DNA of 64,000 nt from Streptomyces sp. HUAS MG91 (GCF_040529335.1 NZ_CP159534.1:5704001-5768000); one strand, 5' to 3'. Positions 39,843 to 48,651 are shown, numbered from the stretch's first letter. Numbers and translations: made by a program. The notes: generated by a model not told the origin, from the sequence alone.

Positions 39843-40120
39843 TGCGCGGTCCCGTCCTTCCCCAAGCTCTCGACTTCGCTCGAGCAGGGGAGACCCCACT
39901 CCTGGTCGCAAGTTCTTCCCTACGGGCTCCGTCCGTCCGCCGAACGGGGCCCCCGGGGAATGGTGTCAGATCGACAAGGAGTGTGCAGTCGGCGCTGGGG
40001 ACCCACACGTTCCGGCCCTTTCGCCCCGACCCTTGTCCCCCGATACCCGGACCCCGGCCCACGACTGTCCTCTGGTGGCGACAGTCGCTCCCCAACCCTA
40101 CCGGCCCGAGTATGCGGAGG
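39843..40120. other. Intergenic region upstream of scy
   Basis: A 278-base gap between two minus-strand genes. It must hold the scy promoter. I see no convincing -10/-35 pair, terminator or small gene. Confidence 0.4.
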
Positions 40121-40561
40121 TCAGTGGTCGGCCGACTCCTGGGGTGCGGAGGTGACGAGTTCGGTCAGTACGCCGTGACAGTCCTTGGGGTGCAGGAACG
40201 TGATGCGCGACCCCATCGAACCCCGCCGGGGCTCGTCGTACAGGACGCGTACGCCCTTGCCCCTGATGGCGTCGGCGTCGGCGTCGACATCGGCCGTACC
40301 GAAGGCGATGTGGTGCACGCCCTCGCCGTTCTTGGCCAGCCACTTGCCCACCGCGGAGTCCTCGCGGGTCGGTTCCAGGAGCTGGAGGTAGGAGGCCCCG
40401 CCGTCACTGGTCTCATTGATCTTGAGCATGGCCTCGCGCACGCCCTGCTCTTCGTTGATCTCGGTGTGGAACACCTCGAAGCCGTACGTGGCCCGGTAGA
40501 ACTCGACGGTCGCGTCGAGGTCGTGGCAGGCGATCCCGATGTGGTCGATTCGCGTCAGCAT
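40121..40561 (-). CDS. mce: Methylmalonyl-CoA epimerase
   Basis: A 146-residue vicinal-oxygen-chelate protein that interconverts (R)- and (S)-methylmalonyl-CoA. The metal ligands are visible in RIDHIGIACHD, ASYLQLLEP, GVHHIAFGTADV and GVLTELV. It supplies the substrate stereoisomer for the B12-dependent mutase. It is divergent from a thiolase and is followed on the other strand by meaB, a common actinobacterial grouping. Confidence 0.95.
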   Translation of the reverse strand: MLTRIDHIGIACHDLDATVEFYRATYGFEVFHTEINEEQGVREAMLKINETSDGGASYLQLLEPTREDSAVGKWLAKNGEGVHHIAFGTADVDADADAIRGKGVRVLYDEPRRGSMGSRITFLHPKDCHGVLTELVTSAPQESADH

Positions 40562-40625
40562 GGGTCAAGTGCAGCGCGGTCCGTCGTGGTTACGCAACGT
40601 GCGCGCGATCACATTCACTGGCCGG

Positions 40626-40653
40626 TGACGGGCGGCGTACCGCTCAGTACATT
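40626..40653 (+). promoter_or_regulatory. Candidate promoter of the thiolase gene
   Basis: A -35-like TGACGG (40626-40631) and -10 TACATT (40648-40653) are separated by 16 bases, 47 bases upstream of the thiolase ATG. The region is divergent with mce. Confidence 0.4.
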
Positions 40654-40699
40654 CGAGTAAACCCTCGTTCACTCCTCATCTCCCAAGGGGCTGTGCCTC

Positions 40700-41902
40700 A
40701 TGTCTGGAACGACCGGTACCACCTCAGTGATCGTCGCGGGCGCGCGCACGCCCATGGGACGGCTGCTGGGTTCCCTCAAGTCCTTCTCCGGAGCCGACCT
40801 CGGCGGCTTCGCGATCAAGGCCGCCATCGACCGTGCGGGGATCGGTGGCGACCAGGTGCAGTACGTGATCATGGGCCAGGTGCTCCAGGCCGGGGCGGGG
40901 CAGATCCCGGCGCGCCAGGCCGCGGTCAAGGCGGGCATCCCGATGAACGTCCCGGCGCTCACGATCAACAAGGTCTGCCTGTCCGGCCTCGACGCCATCG
41001 CCCTCGCCGACCAGCTGATCCGCGCGGGTGAGTTCGACGTCGTGGTCGCGGGCGGCCAGGAGTCGATGACGAACGCCCCGCACCTCCTCCCGAAGTCCCG
41101 CGAGGGCTACAAGTACGGCGCGGTCGAGATGCTCGACGCCATGGCGTACGACGGCCTGACGGACTCCTTCGAGAACATCCCCATGGGCGCCTCGACGGAG
41201 AAGCACAACACCCGCCTCGGCATCGCCCGCCCCGAGCAGGACGAGGTGGCCGCCCTCTCGCACCAGCGGGCCGCCGCCGCGCAGAAGAACGGCCTGTTCG
41301 AGGCCGAGATCACGCCCGTCGAGATCCCGCAGCGCAAGGGCGACCCGGTCCTGTTCAGCAAGGACGAGGGCATCCGCGCCGAGACCACCGCGGAGTCCCT
41401 CGGCAAGCTGCGCCCCGCCTTCGCCAAGGACGGGACGATCACGGCCGGCACGTCCTCGCAGATCTCGGACGGCGCCGCCGCCGTGGTCGTCATGAGCAAG
41501 GCCAAGGCCGAGGAGCTGGGCCTGGACTGGATCGCGGAGATCGGCGCGCACGGCAACGTGGCGGGGCCGGACAACTCGCTCCAGTCCCAGCCCTCGAACG
41601 CGATCCAGCACGCCCTCAAGAAGGAGGGCATCGGCGTCGCGGATCTTGATCTGATCGAGATCAACGAGGCGTTCGCGGCCGTCGCCGTGCAGTCAATGAA
41701 GGACCTCGGCGTGTCCTCGGAAAAGGTGAACGTCAACGGCGGCGCCATTGCCCTGGGTCACCCGATCGGGATGTCCGGCGCGCGCATCGTGCTGCACCTC
41801 GCCCTCGAACTGAAGCGGCGCGGCGGCGGTGTCGGCGCGGCCGCGCTGTGCGGTGGCGGCGGTCAGGGTGACGCGCTCGTGCTGCGGGTACCCAAGGCGT
41901 AA
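40700..41902 (+). CDS. Acetyl-CoA acetyltransferase (thiolase)
   Basis: A 400-residue degradative/biosynthetic thiolase that makes or cleaves acetoacetyl-CoA. The nucleophile Cys93 lies in [10 protein letters not shown], His354 in [16 protein letters not shown] and the acid/base Cys384 in [18 protein letters not shown] lies nine bases before the ATG. It can act with the 3-hydroxybutyryl-CoA dehydrogenase at 23103 in ethylmalonyl-CoA or polyhydroxybutyrate-type flux. Confidence 0.96.
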   Translation: MSGTTGTTSVIVAGARTPMGRLLGSLKSFSGADLGGFAIKAAIDRAGIGGDQVQYVIMGQVLQAGAGQIPARQAAVKAGIPMNVPALTINKVCLSGLDAIALADQLIRAGEFDVVVAGGQESMTNAPHLLPKSREGYKYGAVEMLDAMAYDGLTDSFENIPMGASTEKHNTRLGIARPEQDEVAALSHQRAAAAQKNGLFEAEITPVEIPQRKGDPVLFSKDEGIRAETTAESLGKLRPAFAKDGTITAGTSSQISDGAAAVVVMSKAKAEELGLDWIAEIGAHGNVAGPDNSLQSQPSNAIQHALKKEGIGVADLDLIEINEAFAAVAVQSMKDLGVSSEKVNVNGGAIALGHPIGMSGARIVLHLALELKRRGGGVGAAALCGGGGQGDALVLRVPKA

Positions 41903-41955
41903 CCGGGTCACCGGTTCACCGGTTTTTGGTACGGGTCTGACGGAACGGAGCTGTG

Positions 41956-42915
41956 ATGCAGGACGTCCCCACGCTGGTCGCCCAGGCGAGAGAGGGCAGG
42001 CCGCGGGCCGTGGCCCGGCTGATCTCGCTGGTGGAGGGGGCGTCCCCGCAGCTGCGCGAGGTCATGGCCGCGCTCGCCCCGCTGACGGGGAACGCGTACG
42101 TGGTCGGGCTCACCGGATCGCCGGGGGTCGGCAAGTCGACGTCCACGTCGGCGCTGGTCAGCGCGTACCGCAGGGCCGGGAAGCGGGTCGGCGTCCTGGC
42201 CGTCGACCCGTCGTCGCCGTTCAGCGGGGGCGCGCTGCTCGGCGACCGGGTGCGGATGTCCGAGCACGCCTCCGATCCCGGGGTCTACATCCGCTCGATG
42301 GCCACGCGCGGGCACCTGGGCGGGCTCGCCTGGGCCGCGCCGCAGGCGATCCGGGTGCTCGACGCCGCCGGGTGCGACGTGGTGCTGGTGGAGACGGTCG
42401 GCGTCGGGCAGTCCGAGGTCGAGATCGCCTCCCAGGCCGATACGAGCGTGGTGCTGCTCGCGCCCGGGATGGGCGACGGGATCCAGGCGGCCAAGGCCGG
42501 GATCCTGGAGATCGGTGACGTGTACGTCGTCAACAAGGCCGACCGGGACGGCGCCGACGCCACCGCGCGCGAGCTGAACCACATGCTGGGGCTCGGGGAG
42601 TCCCGGGCGCCCGGTGACTGGCGGCCGCCCATCGTGAAGACCGTCGCGGCGCGGGGCGAGGGGATCGACGAGGTGGTCGAGGCGCTGGAGAAGCACCGGG
42701 CGTGGATGGAGGAGCACGGGGTGCTCTCCGAGCGGCGGGTGGCCCGCGCGTCCCGCGAGGTCGAGACGATCGCGGTGACCGCCCTTCGTGAGCGGATCGG
42801 TGACCTTCGTGGTGACCGCCGCCTCGGTGCCCTGGCCGAGCGCATCGTCTCCGGCGACCTCGATCCTTACCGGGCCGCCGACGAACTGGTCGAGGGCCTC
42901 ACTCACGGCAGCTGA
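41956..42915 (+). CDS. meaB: MeaB-type GTPase chaperone of acyl-CoA mutases
   Basis: A 319-residue G3E-family GTPase (MeaB/ArgK) that guards loading and repair of adenosylcobalamin in methylmalonyl- or isobutyryl-CoA mutase. Motifs are Walker A GSPGVGKST, VDPSSPFSGGALLGDRVRM, ETVGVGQSE and NKAD. ATG 41956 has ACGGAG five bases upstream; GTG 41953 is an alternative. It sits with mce and the thiolase, and icmA is in the same window. Confidence 0.95.
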   Translation: MQDVPTLVAQAREGRPRAVARLISLVEGASPQLREVMAALAPLTGNAYVVGLTGSPGVGKSTSTSALVSAYRRAGKRVGVLAVDPSSPFSGGALLGDRVRMSEHASDPGVYIRSMATRGHLGGLAWAAPQAIRVLDAAGCDVVLVETVGVGQSEVEIASQADTSVVLLAPGMGDGIQAAKAGILEIGDVYVVNKADRDGADATARELNHMLGLGESRAPGDWRPPIVKTVAARGEGIDEVVEALEKHRAWMEEHGVLSERRVARASREVETIAVTALRERIGDLRGDRRLGALAERIVSGDLDPYRAADELVEGLTHGS

Positions 42916-42937
42916 CCGCGGCTCTCGTCGTGGCTGG

Positions 42938-43002
42938 TCGCGCAGTTCCCCGCGCCCCTGAGCGAGCGAAGCTCGCTTCCAGGGGCGCGGGGAACTGCGC
43001 GA
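42938..43002. terminator. Dispersed palindromic repeat, locus C, acting as bidirectional terminator
   Basis: A perfect 23-bp inverted repeat (42938-42960 with 42980-43002, core GCGCAGTTCCCCGCGCCCC) encloses an inner hairpin AGCGAGC-GAA-GCTCGCT. It lies between the convergent meaB and PepSY genes. The right flank CCACCGGCCGTCAGCCGAC matches the right arm of locus D. Confidence 0.9.
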
Positions 43003-43037
43003 GAAGAGGCCACCGGCCGTCAGCCGACGGTCAAGGG

Positions 43038-43664
43038 TCAGTCGTCGTCACCGTGGTCGTCGTCGCCACCCCGGTGATCCACGGTCACGGCCCCCGACCG
43101 GAGGTCCACGTGCCAGTCGTGCTGCGTCCCGTCCGCCGACGTCGTCTCGACCTCCCACGCCGTCACCGAGCGGGCGTCGTCATCGGCGTCCACCGAGGTC
43201 ACCGTCCCCTTCGCGGCGGCGGCCCGGGCCGCGTCCGAGGCCGAGACCGGCGCGTTCTTCAGCCCGGCGGCGACCCGCGCGGGATCGTCGTCGTCATCCT
43301 TCTCGACGTGCGAGCCCAGCACCTTCCCCGTGCCGGGGTCGATCTCGACATGGTGGCGGGCGGAGCCGATCACGTCGACGTCCCACACGAGCCGGCCGTC
43401 GTCGGAGTCGAGGTCCGCCTCGGCCGCGACGCCCGGGGTGTGCTTCAGGGCGGCGGCGATCGCTTCCTCGGCCGTGATCCGGGCGCCCTTGGCCTCGTCG
43501 GCGTTCTCCCGGGCGTCACTGACGTTGTCGTCCTTGATCCGCACACTCGACTTCGCTGCGGCGCCCGACCCGCTGTCGTCGGAGAGGGCGACCGCCGTGG
43601 CGGTTCCGCCGCCGATCAGCGCGACGGCGGCGATGGCGGAGATGACGGTCGTACGGCGCTTCAT
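43038..43664 (-). CDS. Secreted or membrane-anchored PepSY-domain protein
   Basis: A 208-residue exported protein. MKRRTTVISAIAAVALIGGGTATAVAL is a signal peptide or anchor. Two PepSY-like repeats follow (ARITAEEAIAAALKHTPGVAAEADL...WDVDV; APVSASDAARAAAAKGTV...WEVE). The C-terminus is acidic (GGDDDHGDDD) and an internal run DDDDDP is present. PepSY domains often inhibit or sense in the envelope. It is divergent from the two-component operon at 43776 and is probably controlled by it. Confidence 0.88.
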   Translation of the reverse strand: MKRRTTVISAIAAVALIGGGTATAVALSDDSGSGAAAKSSVRIKDDNVSDARENADEAKGARITAEEAIAAALKHTPGVAAEADLDSDDGRLVWDVDVIGSARHHVEIDPGTGKVLGSHVEKDDDDDPARVAAGLKNAPVSASDAARAAAAKGTVTSVDADDDARSVTAWEVETTSADGTQHDWHVDLRSGAVTVDHRGGDDDHGDDD

Positions 43665-43715
43665 GGGGTCCGTCCCTTCGTGGAGTTCGACGGCAACCAA
43701 GGTGCCCGAGTGATG

Positions 43716-43742
43716 CTGAAGCCCCGCTGAAGGAACCTGAAG
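43716..43742. promoter_or_regulatory. Triple CTGAAG repeat in the PepSY/two-component divergent promoter
   Basis: CTGAAG occurs at 43716, 43727 and 43737 (spacing 11 and 10 bases). An inverted CTTCAG follows at about 43748. Direct repeats at one helical turn are typical sites for OmpR/PhoB-family regulators such as the adjacent gene product. Confidence 0.6.
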
Positions 43743-43775
43743 AAGCCTTCAGGAACCACCTGCGACCCTGAACCC

Positions 43776-44501
43776 ATGCGCCCGCCCGCCTCCCACCACC
43801 GCCCTGCTCGAGGCGCTACGCGCCGCCCCTTTCGATTCCTGATCGTGGAGGACGAGAAGCGCCTCGCCGTGTCGCTCGCCAAAGGGCTGACCGCCGAGGG
43901 GTACGCCGTCGACGTGGTCCACGACGGCCTCGAAGGACTGCACCGCGCGAGCGAGTCGCCGTACGACCTGATCGTCCTGGACATCATGCTGCCCGGCATG
44001 AACGGCTACCGGGTCTGCGCCGCCCTGCGCGCCGCCGGGAACGACGTGCCGATCCTGATGCTCACCGCCAAGGACGGCGAGTACGACGAGGCCGAGGGGC
44101 TGGACACGGGCGCCGACGACTACCTCACCAAGCCGTTCTCGTACGTCGTGCTCGTCGCGCGTGTGAAGGCGCTGCTGCGGCGGCGCGGCAGCGCGGGCCG
44201 GGCCAACCCCGTGCACACTGTCGGTCCGTACGCCGTGGACACCGCCGCGCGCCGGGTCACGCACGCCGACGACGGCGAAGTGCCGCTCACCGCGAAGGAG
44301 TTCGCGGTGCTCGAACAGCTCGTCGCGCGGGCCGGCGAGGTGGTCTCCAAGGGCGACATCCTGGAACACGTGTGGGACTTCGCCTACGAGGGCGATCCGA
44401 ACATCGTCGAGGTCTACGTCAGCGCCCTGCGCCGCAAGCTCGGCGCGTCCCTCATCCGGACCGTGCGCGGCGCCGGCTACCGGCTGGAGATCCCGCGATG
44501 A
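43776..44501 (+). CDS. rapA1: OmpR-family response regulator (RapA1-like)
   Basis: A 241-residue response regulator. The receiver domain starts at FLIVEDEKRLAVSLAKG, has the phospho-Asp in DLIVLDIMLPGMNG and the Lys in DDYLTKPFSY. The winged-helix domain ends VEVYVSALRRKLG...VRGAGYRLEIPR. Its stop overlaps the kinase start (ATGA). By gene order next to an absC-like gene it corresponds to S. coelicolor SCO5403 (RapA1), reported to affect actinorhodin and a polyketide. The symbol is inferred from synteny. Confidence 0.88.
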   Translation: MRPPASHHRPARGATRRPFRFLIVEDEKRLAVSLAKGLTAEGYAVDVVHDGLEGLHRASESPYDLIVLDIMLPGMNGYRVCAALRAAGNDVPILMLTAKDGEYDEAEGLDTGADDYLTKPFSYVVLVARVKALLRRRGSAGRANPVHTVGPYAVDTAARRVTHADDGEVPLTAKEFAVLEQLVARAGEVVSKGDILEHVWDFAYEGDPNIVEVYVSALRRKLGASLIRTVRGAGYRLEIPR

Positions 44502-45934
44502 AGCGGCGTCTCCTCGGCTCCGTACGGTCGCGTGCCGCCCTCGCCGCCACCCTCGTCGTCGCCGTGGCCCTGGTCGCGGCCGGTGCCGCCGTGCTGCTCG
44601 CCCTGCGCGACAACCTCGGCGAACAGGCCTCGGCGGGCGCCGACTCCGCCGCGCGCCGGGTCGCCACCTCTCTGGTCGGCGGGGTCGCGCCCGACAGCCT
44701 CGACCTCGACGACGAGGACCATCCGGTGCAGGTCGTCGACGACGACGGCAGGCTGATCGCCGCCACCGAGGACCTGGAGCGGATCTCCGGCGCCGGGACG
44801 GACGCCGTCAAGCCGGTCGCCGCCCGGCGGGACGACGACGGGGACGACGACCGGCACGGCGGCCGGGGCGGGGGCGGTGACGACGACGGCGCCGGCGGCA
44901 CGGTCTCCGGCTCCACCGACTACTCCGACGGCAGCGCCACCGTGGACGGCGACAGCGCCGCCTACCGGTTCGCCGAGGTGCACGTCGACGACACCGCGTA
45001 CGGCGATCTGACCGTGTACGCGGGTTCCTCGCTGGCCGCCGAGCAGAGCGCCGTGACGACGACGAAGACCGCCATGCTGATCGGCTTCCCGCTGCTGCTC
45101 GTGGTCGTCGGCGGCGTCACGTATGTGGTGACCCGGCGCGCGCTGCGGCCCGTCGAGGGCATCCGCGCCGAGATGGCCGCGATCACCGCCTCGCAGGACC
45201 TCGGCCGCCGGGTGCCGCAGCCGGACACGCACGACGAGGTCGCCCGGCTGGCCGCGACCACCAACGAGACGCTGGCCGCGCTCCAGGAGTCGGTCGAGCG
45301 GCAGCGGCGGTTCGTCGCCGACGCCTCGCACGAGCTGCGCAGCCCCATCGCCTCGCTGCGCACCCAGCTGGAGGTCGGCGCCGCCCATCCGGAGCTGCTG
45401 GACGTCCCCGGCGCCGTCGAGGACACGGTGCGGCTCCAGGAACTCGCCGCGGACCTGCTGCTGCTAGCCCGGCTCGACGCGGGGGAGCGGCCCGGCGGCG
45501 GTGAAGTGGATCTGGCGGCCCTGGCGCGCGAGGAGCTGTCCCAGCGCACCGGCGACCGGCTGCCCGTCACGGTGGAGTCGGCGCGGTCCGCCCGGGTCAC
45601 CGGCTCGCGCGGGCAGCTGGCCCGGGTGCTCGGCAATCTCGTGGACAACGCACAGCGGCACGCACGCACGGAGGTCGTCGTCGACGTGGGCGTCGAGGGG
45701 GGAGCGGCGGTCCTCACCGTCGCGGACGACGGCGCCGGGGTGCCGGCGGAGGAGCGCGAGCGGATCTTCGAGCGGTTCGTCCGGCTCGACGACGCGCGCT
45801 CCCGGGACGGGGGCGGGGCGGGTCTCGGACTGGCCATCGCCCGGGATGTGGCCGTGCGGCACGGCGGCACCCTCACGGTGCGCGCCGCGCCGCAGGGCGG
45901 GGCACTTTTCGAGCTGCGGCTGCCCGCGAACTGA
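44498..45934 (+). CDS. rapA2: Sensor histidine kinase with acidic extracellular domain (RapA2-like)
   Basis: A 478-residue kinase. Two membrane helices (about residues 12-35 and 191-212) flank an extracellular domain of about 155 residues. That domain contains a striking Asp/Gly/Arg stretch (DDDGDDDRHGGRGGGGDDDG) at about 112-131. HAMP, then HisKA with His278 in VADASHELRSP, then HATPase with LGNLVDNAQRHA, DDGAGVP and GAGLGLAIARDV. The acidic loop suggests binding of cations or cationic peptides. It corresponds in order to S. coelicolor SCO5404 (RapA2). Confidence 0.88.
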   Translation: MKRRLLGSVRSRAALAATLVVAVALVAAGAAVLLALRDNLGEQASAGADSAARRVATSLVGGVAPDSLDLDDEDHPVQVVDDDGRLIAATEDLERISGAGTDAVKPVAARRDDDGDDDRHGGRGGGGDDDGAGGTVSGSTDYSDGSATVDGDSAAYRFAEVHVDDTAYGDLTVYAGSSLAAEQSAVTTTKTAMLIGFPLLLVVVGGVTYVVTRRALRPVEGIRAEMAAITASQDLGRRVPQPDTHDEVARLAATTNETLAALQESVERQRRFVADASHELRSPIASLRTQLEVGAAHPELLDVPGAVEDTVRLQELAADLLLLARLDAGERPGGGEVDLAALAREELSQRTGDRLPVTVESARSARVTGSRGQLARVLGNLVDNAQRHARTEVVVDVGVEGGAAVLTVADDGAGVPAEERERIFERFVRLDDARSRDGGGAGLGLAIARDVAVRHGGTLTVRAAPQGGALFELRLPAN

Positions 45935-45999
45935 GCGCGGGTCTCCACGGGGGAGGTCGGCGGTCCTCCGCGGACTGCAACCTCAGGTGTTCGCAGGTG

Positions 46000-46476
46000 T
46001 CACGGTTTGCCGCGTTGCGAACGCAGGTGGTCGGCGATGGGCGTGAGCGCCTTGTGGAGGTCGCTCAGCTCCTGCGGCGAGACCAGGTCGACGAAGTGCT
46101 GTCGCACGGACGCCACATGGAACGGGGCGACCTTCCGCATGGTCTCCAGGCCGAAGTCGGTGAGGACCGTGTACAGGCCGCGCCGGTCGGACTCGCAGTT
46201 CTCGCGGCGGACCAGCCCCCCGTTCTCCATCCGGGTGATCTGGTGCGAGAGCCGGCTCTTGGACTGCAGGGTCGCCGCAGCCAGGTCGCTCATCCGCATC
46301 CGGTGCTCATCCGCCTCGGAGAGGTTCACCAGAATCTCGTAGTCGTTCATCGTCAGGCCGAAGGGCTGGAGGTCTTTCTCCAGCTGGTAGTTCAGCAGCC
46401 TGTTGACCTCCAGGTGGGTGCGCCAGGCGCACTGTTCCTCGTCGGTCAGCCACCGCGTGGCCGTCTCGGTCTCCAT
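46000..46476 (-). CDS. absC: MarR-family regulator, AbsC-like
   Basis: A 158-residue MarR protein, the same length and position as AbsC (SCO5405) of S. coelicolor, which controls antibiotic production in a zinc-dependent way. The winged helix includes LTMNDYEILVNLSEADEHRMRMSDLAAATLQSKSRLSHQITRME and the wing RRENCESDRRGLYTVLTDFG. No ribosome-binding site precedes the ATG. A TAGAAT -10 box ends seven bases upstream, so translation is probably leaderless. The symbol is inferred from length and synteny. Confidence 0.85.
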   Translation of the reverse strand: METETATRWLTDEEQCAWRTHLEVNRLLNYQLEKDLQPFGLTMNDYEILVNLSEADEHRMRMSDLAAATLQSKSRLSHQITRMENGGLVRRENCESDRRGLYTVLTDFGLETMRKVAPFHVASVRQHFVDLVSPQELSDLHKALTPIADHLRSQRGKP

Positions 46477-46489
46477 GGAATCGATTCTA
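46477..46489 (-). promoter_or_regulatory. absC -10 region with overlapping palindrome
   Basis: On the minus strand TAGAAT (46489-46484) lies seven bases before the ATG, giving a leaderless start. The perfect palindrome GAATCGATTC (46478-46487) overlaps it and could be an autoregulatory MarR-type site. No good -35 box was found. Confidence 0.5.
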
Positions 46490-46566
46490 CCTAAGAAGTT
46501 GAAAGGCGAACGAACGTGGGGAATGTGACGTTCACGCGTTCGACGTCACACTCCGCAGACTACCGC

Positions 46567-47358
46567 TCACAGCCCGAAGCGACGCTGGAGGTCTCCGAGC
46601 TGTCCGGGAAGCCTCGGTGTCGGTGACGGACCCGCGCCCGGTCCCGGACCGCCGCCCGGAACGCCCGCTTGGTGAGGTACGTCACCCGTCGCGGGCTCCG
46701 GCATCAGCGCCTCGCTCGACTGAAGCAGCACCGTCCCCGCGCCCACGAATTCGAACTGGTGCTCCTCGCCGCTGACTCCGCCGATCCCCGTCATCGCACG
46801 TAGACCGCCTATGACGCCCGTCAGGTAGCCGTGGTCGTAGTGATGGCAGGGCGACGGACAGTCGGCCCAGCCGACCAGTGCCTGTGGATCAACGCGGATC
46901 GGCGGCTCCATGAAGACGACCGGACCGTTTGAAGCCGCGACGAATTTGCCACTGCCAATGAGTGTGAGAAAGCCGGGCACGATGGACTGCTTGAGCGAGA
47001 GACTTGGCTGAAAAGCGAGCAGATTGCCCGCGCGGATGGTCAGGTTGCCGTCGTCCAGGTCGTAGGAGTTGACGTCGAAGGCCCGGTCCGCGAGGAGCAT
47101 CTTGCCGCTGCCCTCCGCCACCACCCAGTCGCTCGCGTGCAGCGGCGAGTGGAACGAGGTGCGCACCAGCCGGTCGAGCCGACCGTGCCCGATGCCGTTG
47201 AACTCCATCCGCCCGTAGTAGGCGATCATCTTGCCCTTCTGCAGGAACCACTGACTGCTCTTCAGTTCCACGCAGAAGGTGTACGCGTTGACGTTGTCGT
47301 CGACCGGCAGCGTTCTGGGGTCGTGGATCACCGGGCCCGCGGGCATGGGGTGGTTCAC
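46567..47358 (-). CDS. AIM24-family protein, paralogue 3 of 3
   Basis: A 263-residue protein of the AIM24 (TRAP-like beta-sandwich) family: FCVELKSSQWFLQKGKMIAYYGRMEF, VVAEGSGKMLLADRAFDVNSYDL and the C-terminal HQFEFVGAGTVLLQSSE. The last 35 residues are Pro/Gly-rich. The GTG start overlaps the previous stop by four bases (GTGA) and GGAGGAG lies upstream. It is the third gene of a three-paralogue operon. The molecular role in bacteria is not established. Confidence 0.88.
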   Translation of the reverse strand: MNHPMPAGPVIHDPRTLPVDDNVNAYTFCVELKSSQWFLQKGKMIAYYGRMEFNGIGHGRLDRLVRTSFHSPLHASDWVVAEGSGKMLLADRAFDVNSYDLDDGNLTIRAGNLLAFQPSLSLKQSIVPGFLTLIGSGKFVAASNGPVVFMEPPIRVDPQALVGWADCPSPCHHYDHGYLTGVIGGLRAMTGIGGVSGEEHQFEFVGAGTVLLQSSEALMPEPATGDVPHQAGVPGGGPGPGAGPSPTPRLPGQLGDLQRRFGL

Positions 47359-48020
47359 AGCTTCTCCTCCGACGCCTGTACGCACACCGCACCGCTCCCG
47401 CTCAGCTCCAGCTGGAACGCCTCGCCGCTGCCGCGGCCCACCATGTCCCGCCAGCCGAGCGCCGTCGACAGCTTGTTGCGCACGTCGCCGTGGTGGGCGA
47501 CGTAGGCCTGCGGGTCGACGTGCACCGGGTTGTTCGGGGTGATCGGCACCTCGATGACCCCGCCGTGCGCCATCACCGCGACCGCCCCGTGCCCCTTGAG
47601 CGTCGTCGTGAAGAGGCCCTGCCCGGTGACCTGCCCGCGCACCATGCCCATCACCCCGCCCTGGGAGCCCATGAACATGGTCCCCTGCTGCAGCGCCCCG
47701 TCGAAGGCGAGCAGCCGGTCCGCCTCCACGTACAGGGTGTCGCCGGAGAGGGTGATCACCTGCACGTGATGCCCGCCGTGCCCGAACAGCACCGTGCCGC
47801 TGCCCTCGACCGTCATCAGCGGCGTCGCCTCGTTCGCCACCCGCCGCCCGATCATCGACATCAGTCCCCCCTGTCCGCCCTGCACGTTGGGGGTGAAGGA
47901 GACGTCCCCCTTGTACGCGAGCATCGCGCCGCGCTGGCTGTAGAGCCGCTGCCCGGGCACGACGGTCGCCTCGACCATCTTCGAGTTGATCTCACGGAAG
48001 CTCGCCGGCATCTCAGACAT
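47355..48020 (-). CDS. AIM24-family protein, paralogue 2 of 3
   Basis: A 221-residue AIM24-family protein (MVEATVVPGQRLYSQRGAMLAYKGDVSF, MTVEGSGTVLFGHGGHHVQVITL, GQGLFTTTLKGHGAVAVMAHGG, GEAFQLELSGSGAVCVQASE). It overlaps its neighbours at both ends, so the three genes are translationally coupled. The ATG at 48020 is chosen from the overlap with the upstream gene. Confidence 0.88.
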   Translation of the reverse strand: MSEMPASFREINSKMVEATVVPGQRLYSQRGAMLAYKGDVSFTPNVQGGQGGLMSMIGRRVANEATPLMTVEGSGTVLFGHGGHHVQVITLSGDTLYVEADRLLAFDGALQQGTMFMGSQGGVMGMVRGQVTGQGLFTTTLKGHGAVAVMAHGGVIEVPITPNNPVHVDPQAYVAHHGDVRNKLSTALGWRDMVGRGSGEAFQLELSGSGAVCVQASEEKL

Positions 48021-48651
48021 CCCCCGCGATCGTGTTGCGCTCACTGGGCTGTACGTAGACCAGCCCGTCCCCCTCGAAGAGGATCTGGAACGCCTCGCCG
48101 CCGCCTTCTCCCAGGAAGGTGCGGAAGGTGACGCCCGACTGGAACGACTGCCGCAGATTCCCCTGGTGCGCGATGTAGGCGCCGGGGTCGACCGTCAGCG
48201 GGTAGTCGCGGCTGACGCGCAGCACCACCGCCGGGCCGTCGCTCATGATCGCGGCCTGGCCGTGTCCCTCGACGGTCGTCGTGAACAGTCCGTTGCCCTG
48301 GGAGGCGCCGCGCATCCCCGTGAAACTGGTGCCGGTGCGCAGTCCCGCGTCCGTGCACAGCAGATTGCTCGCCTCGACCCAGAGCTTGTCCCCCTGCAGA
48401 CCGACCAGGTTGATCTCGCTGGCCCGGTCCGCGAACCAGCAGGTGCCCTGGCCCTTCACCTCCATCACGGTCATCTGCTCACCCGTGATGCGGCGGGTCA
48501 CCATCCCCCGTATCCCCTCGCCACCCCCGCTCAGCTTCTTGAACGCCATACGGCCGTCGTACGCGACCATCGAACCGTTCTTCGCCTTGACGCTGTCGCC
48601 CGTCATGTCGACGGCGAGCATCTTGCTGCCCTGCAGCCGGAACGTTGCCAC
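48013..48651 (-). CDS. AIM24-family protein, paralogue 1 of 3
   Basis: A 212-residue AIM24-family protein (ATFRLQGSKMLAVDMTGDSVKAKNGSMVAYDG, GNGLFTTTVEGHGQAAIMSDG, GEAFQILFEGDGLVYVQPSE). The start is uncertain: GTG 48651 fits the family N-terminus. GTG 48711 would add 20 residues that do not look conserved. Neither has a clear ribosome-binding site. It is the promoter-proximal gene of the operon and is divergent from the DUF3817 gene at 48784. Confidence 0.82.
   Translation of the reverse strand: MATFRLQGSKMLAVDMTGDSVKAKNGSMVAYDGRMAFKKLSGGGEGIRGMVTRRITGEQMTVMEVKGQGTCWFADRASEINLVGLQGDKLWVEASNLLCTDAGLRTGTSFTGMRGASQGNGLFTTTVEGHGQAAIMSDGPAVVLRVSRDYPLTVDPGAYIAHQGNLRQSFQSGVTFRTFLGEGGGEAFQILFEGDGLVYVQPSERNTIAGDV

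Noticed and set aside
35880..40178. A 1,432-codon open frame on the + strand opposite scy
   Set aside because: It is the antisense shadow of the repetitive Scy coding sequence: Leu/Gly/Arg-rich low complexity, no start signal, and created by the strong codon bias of the real gene.
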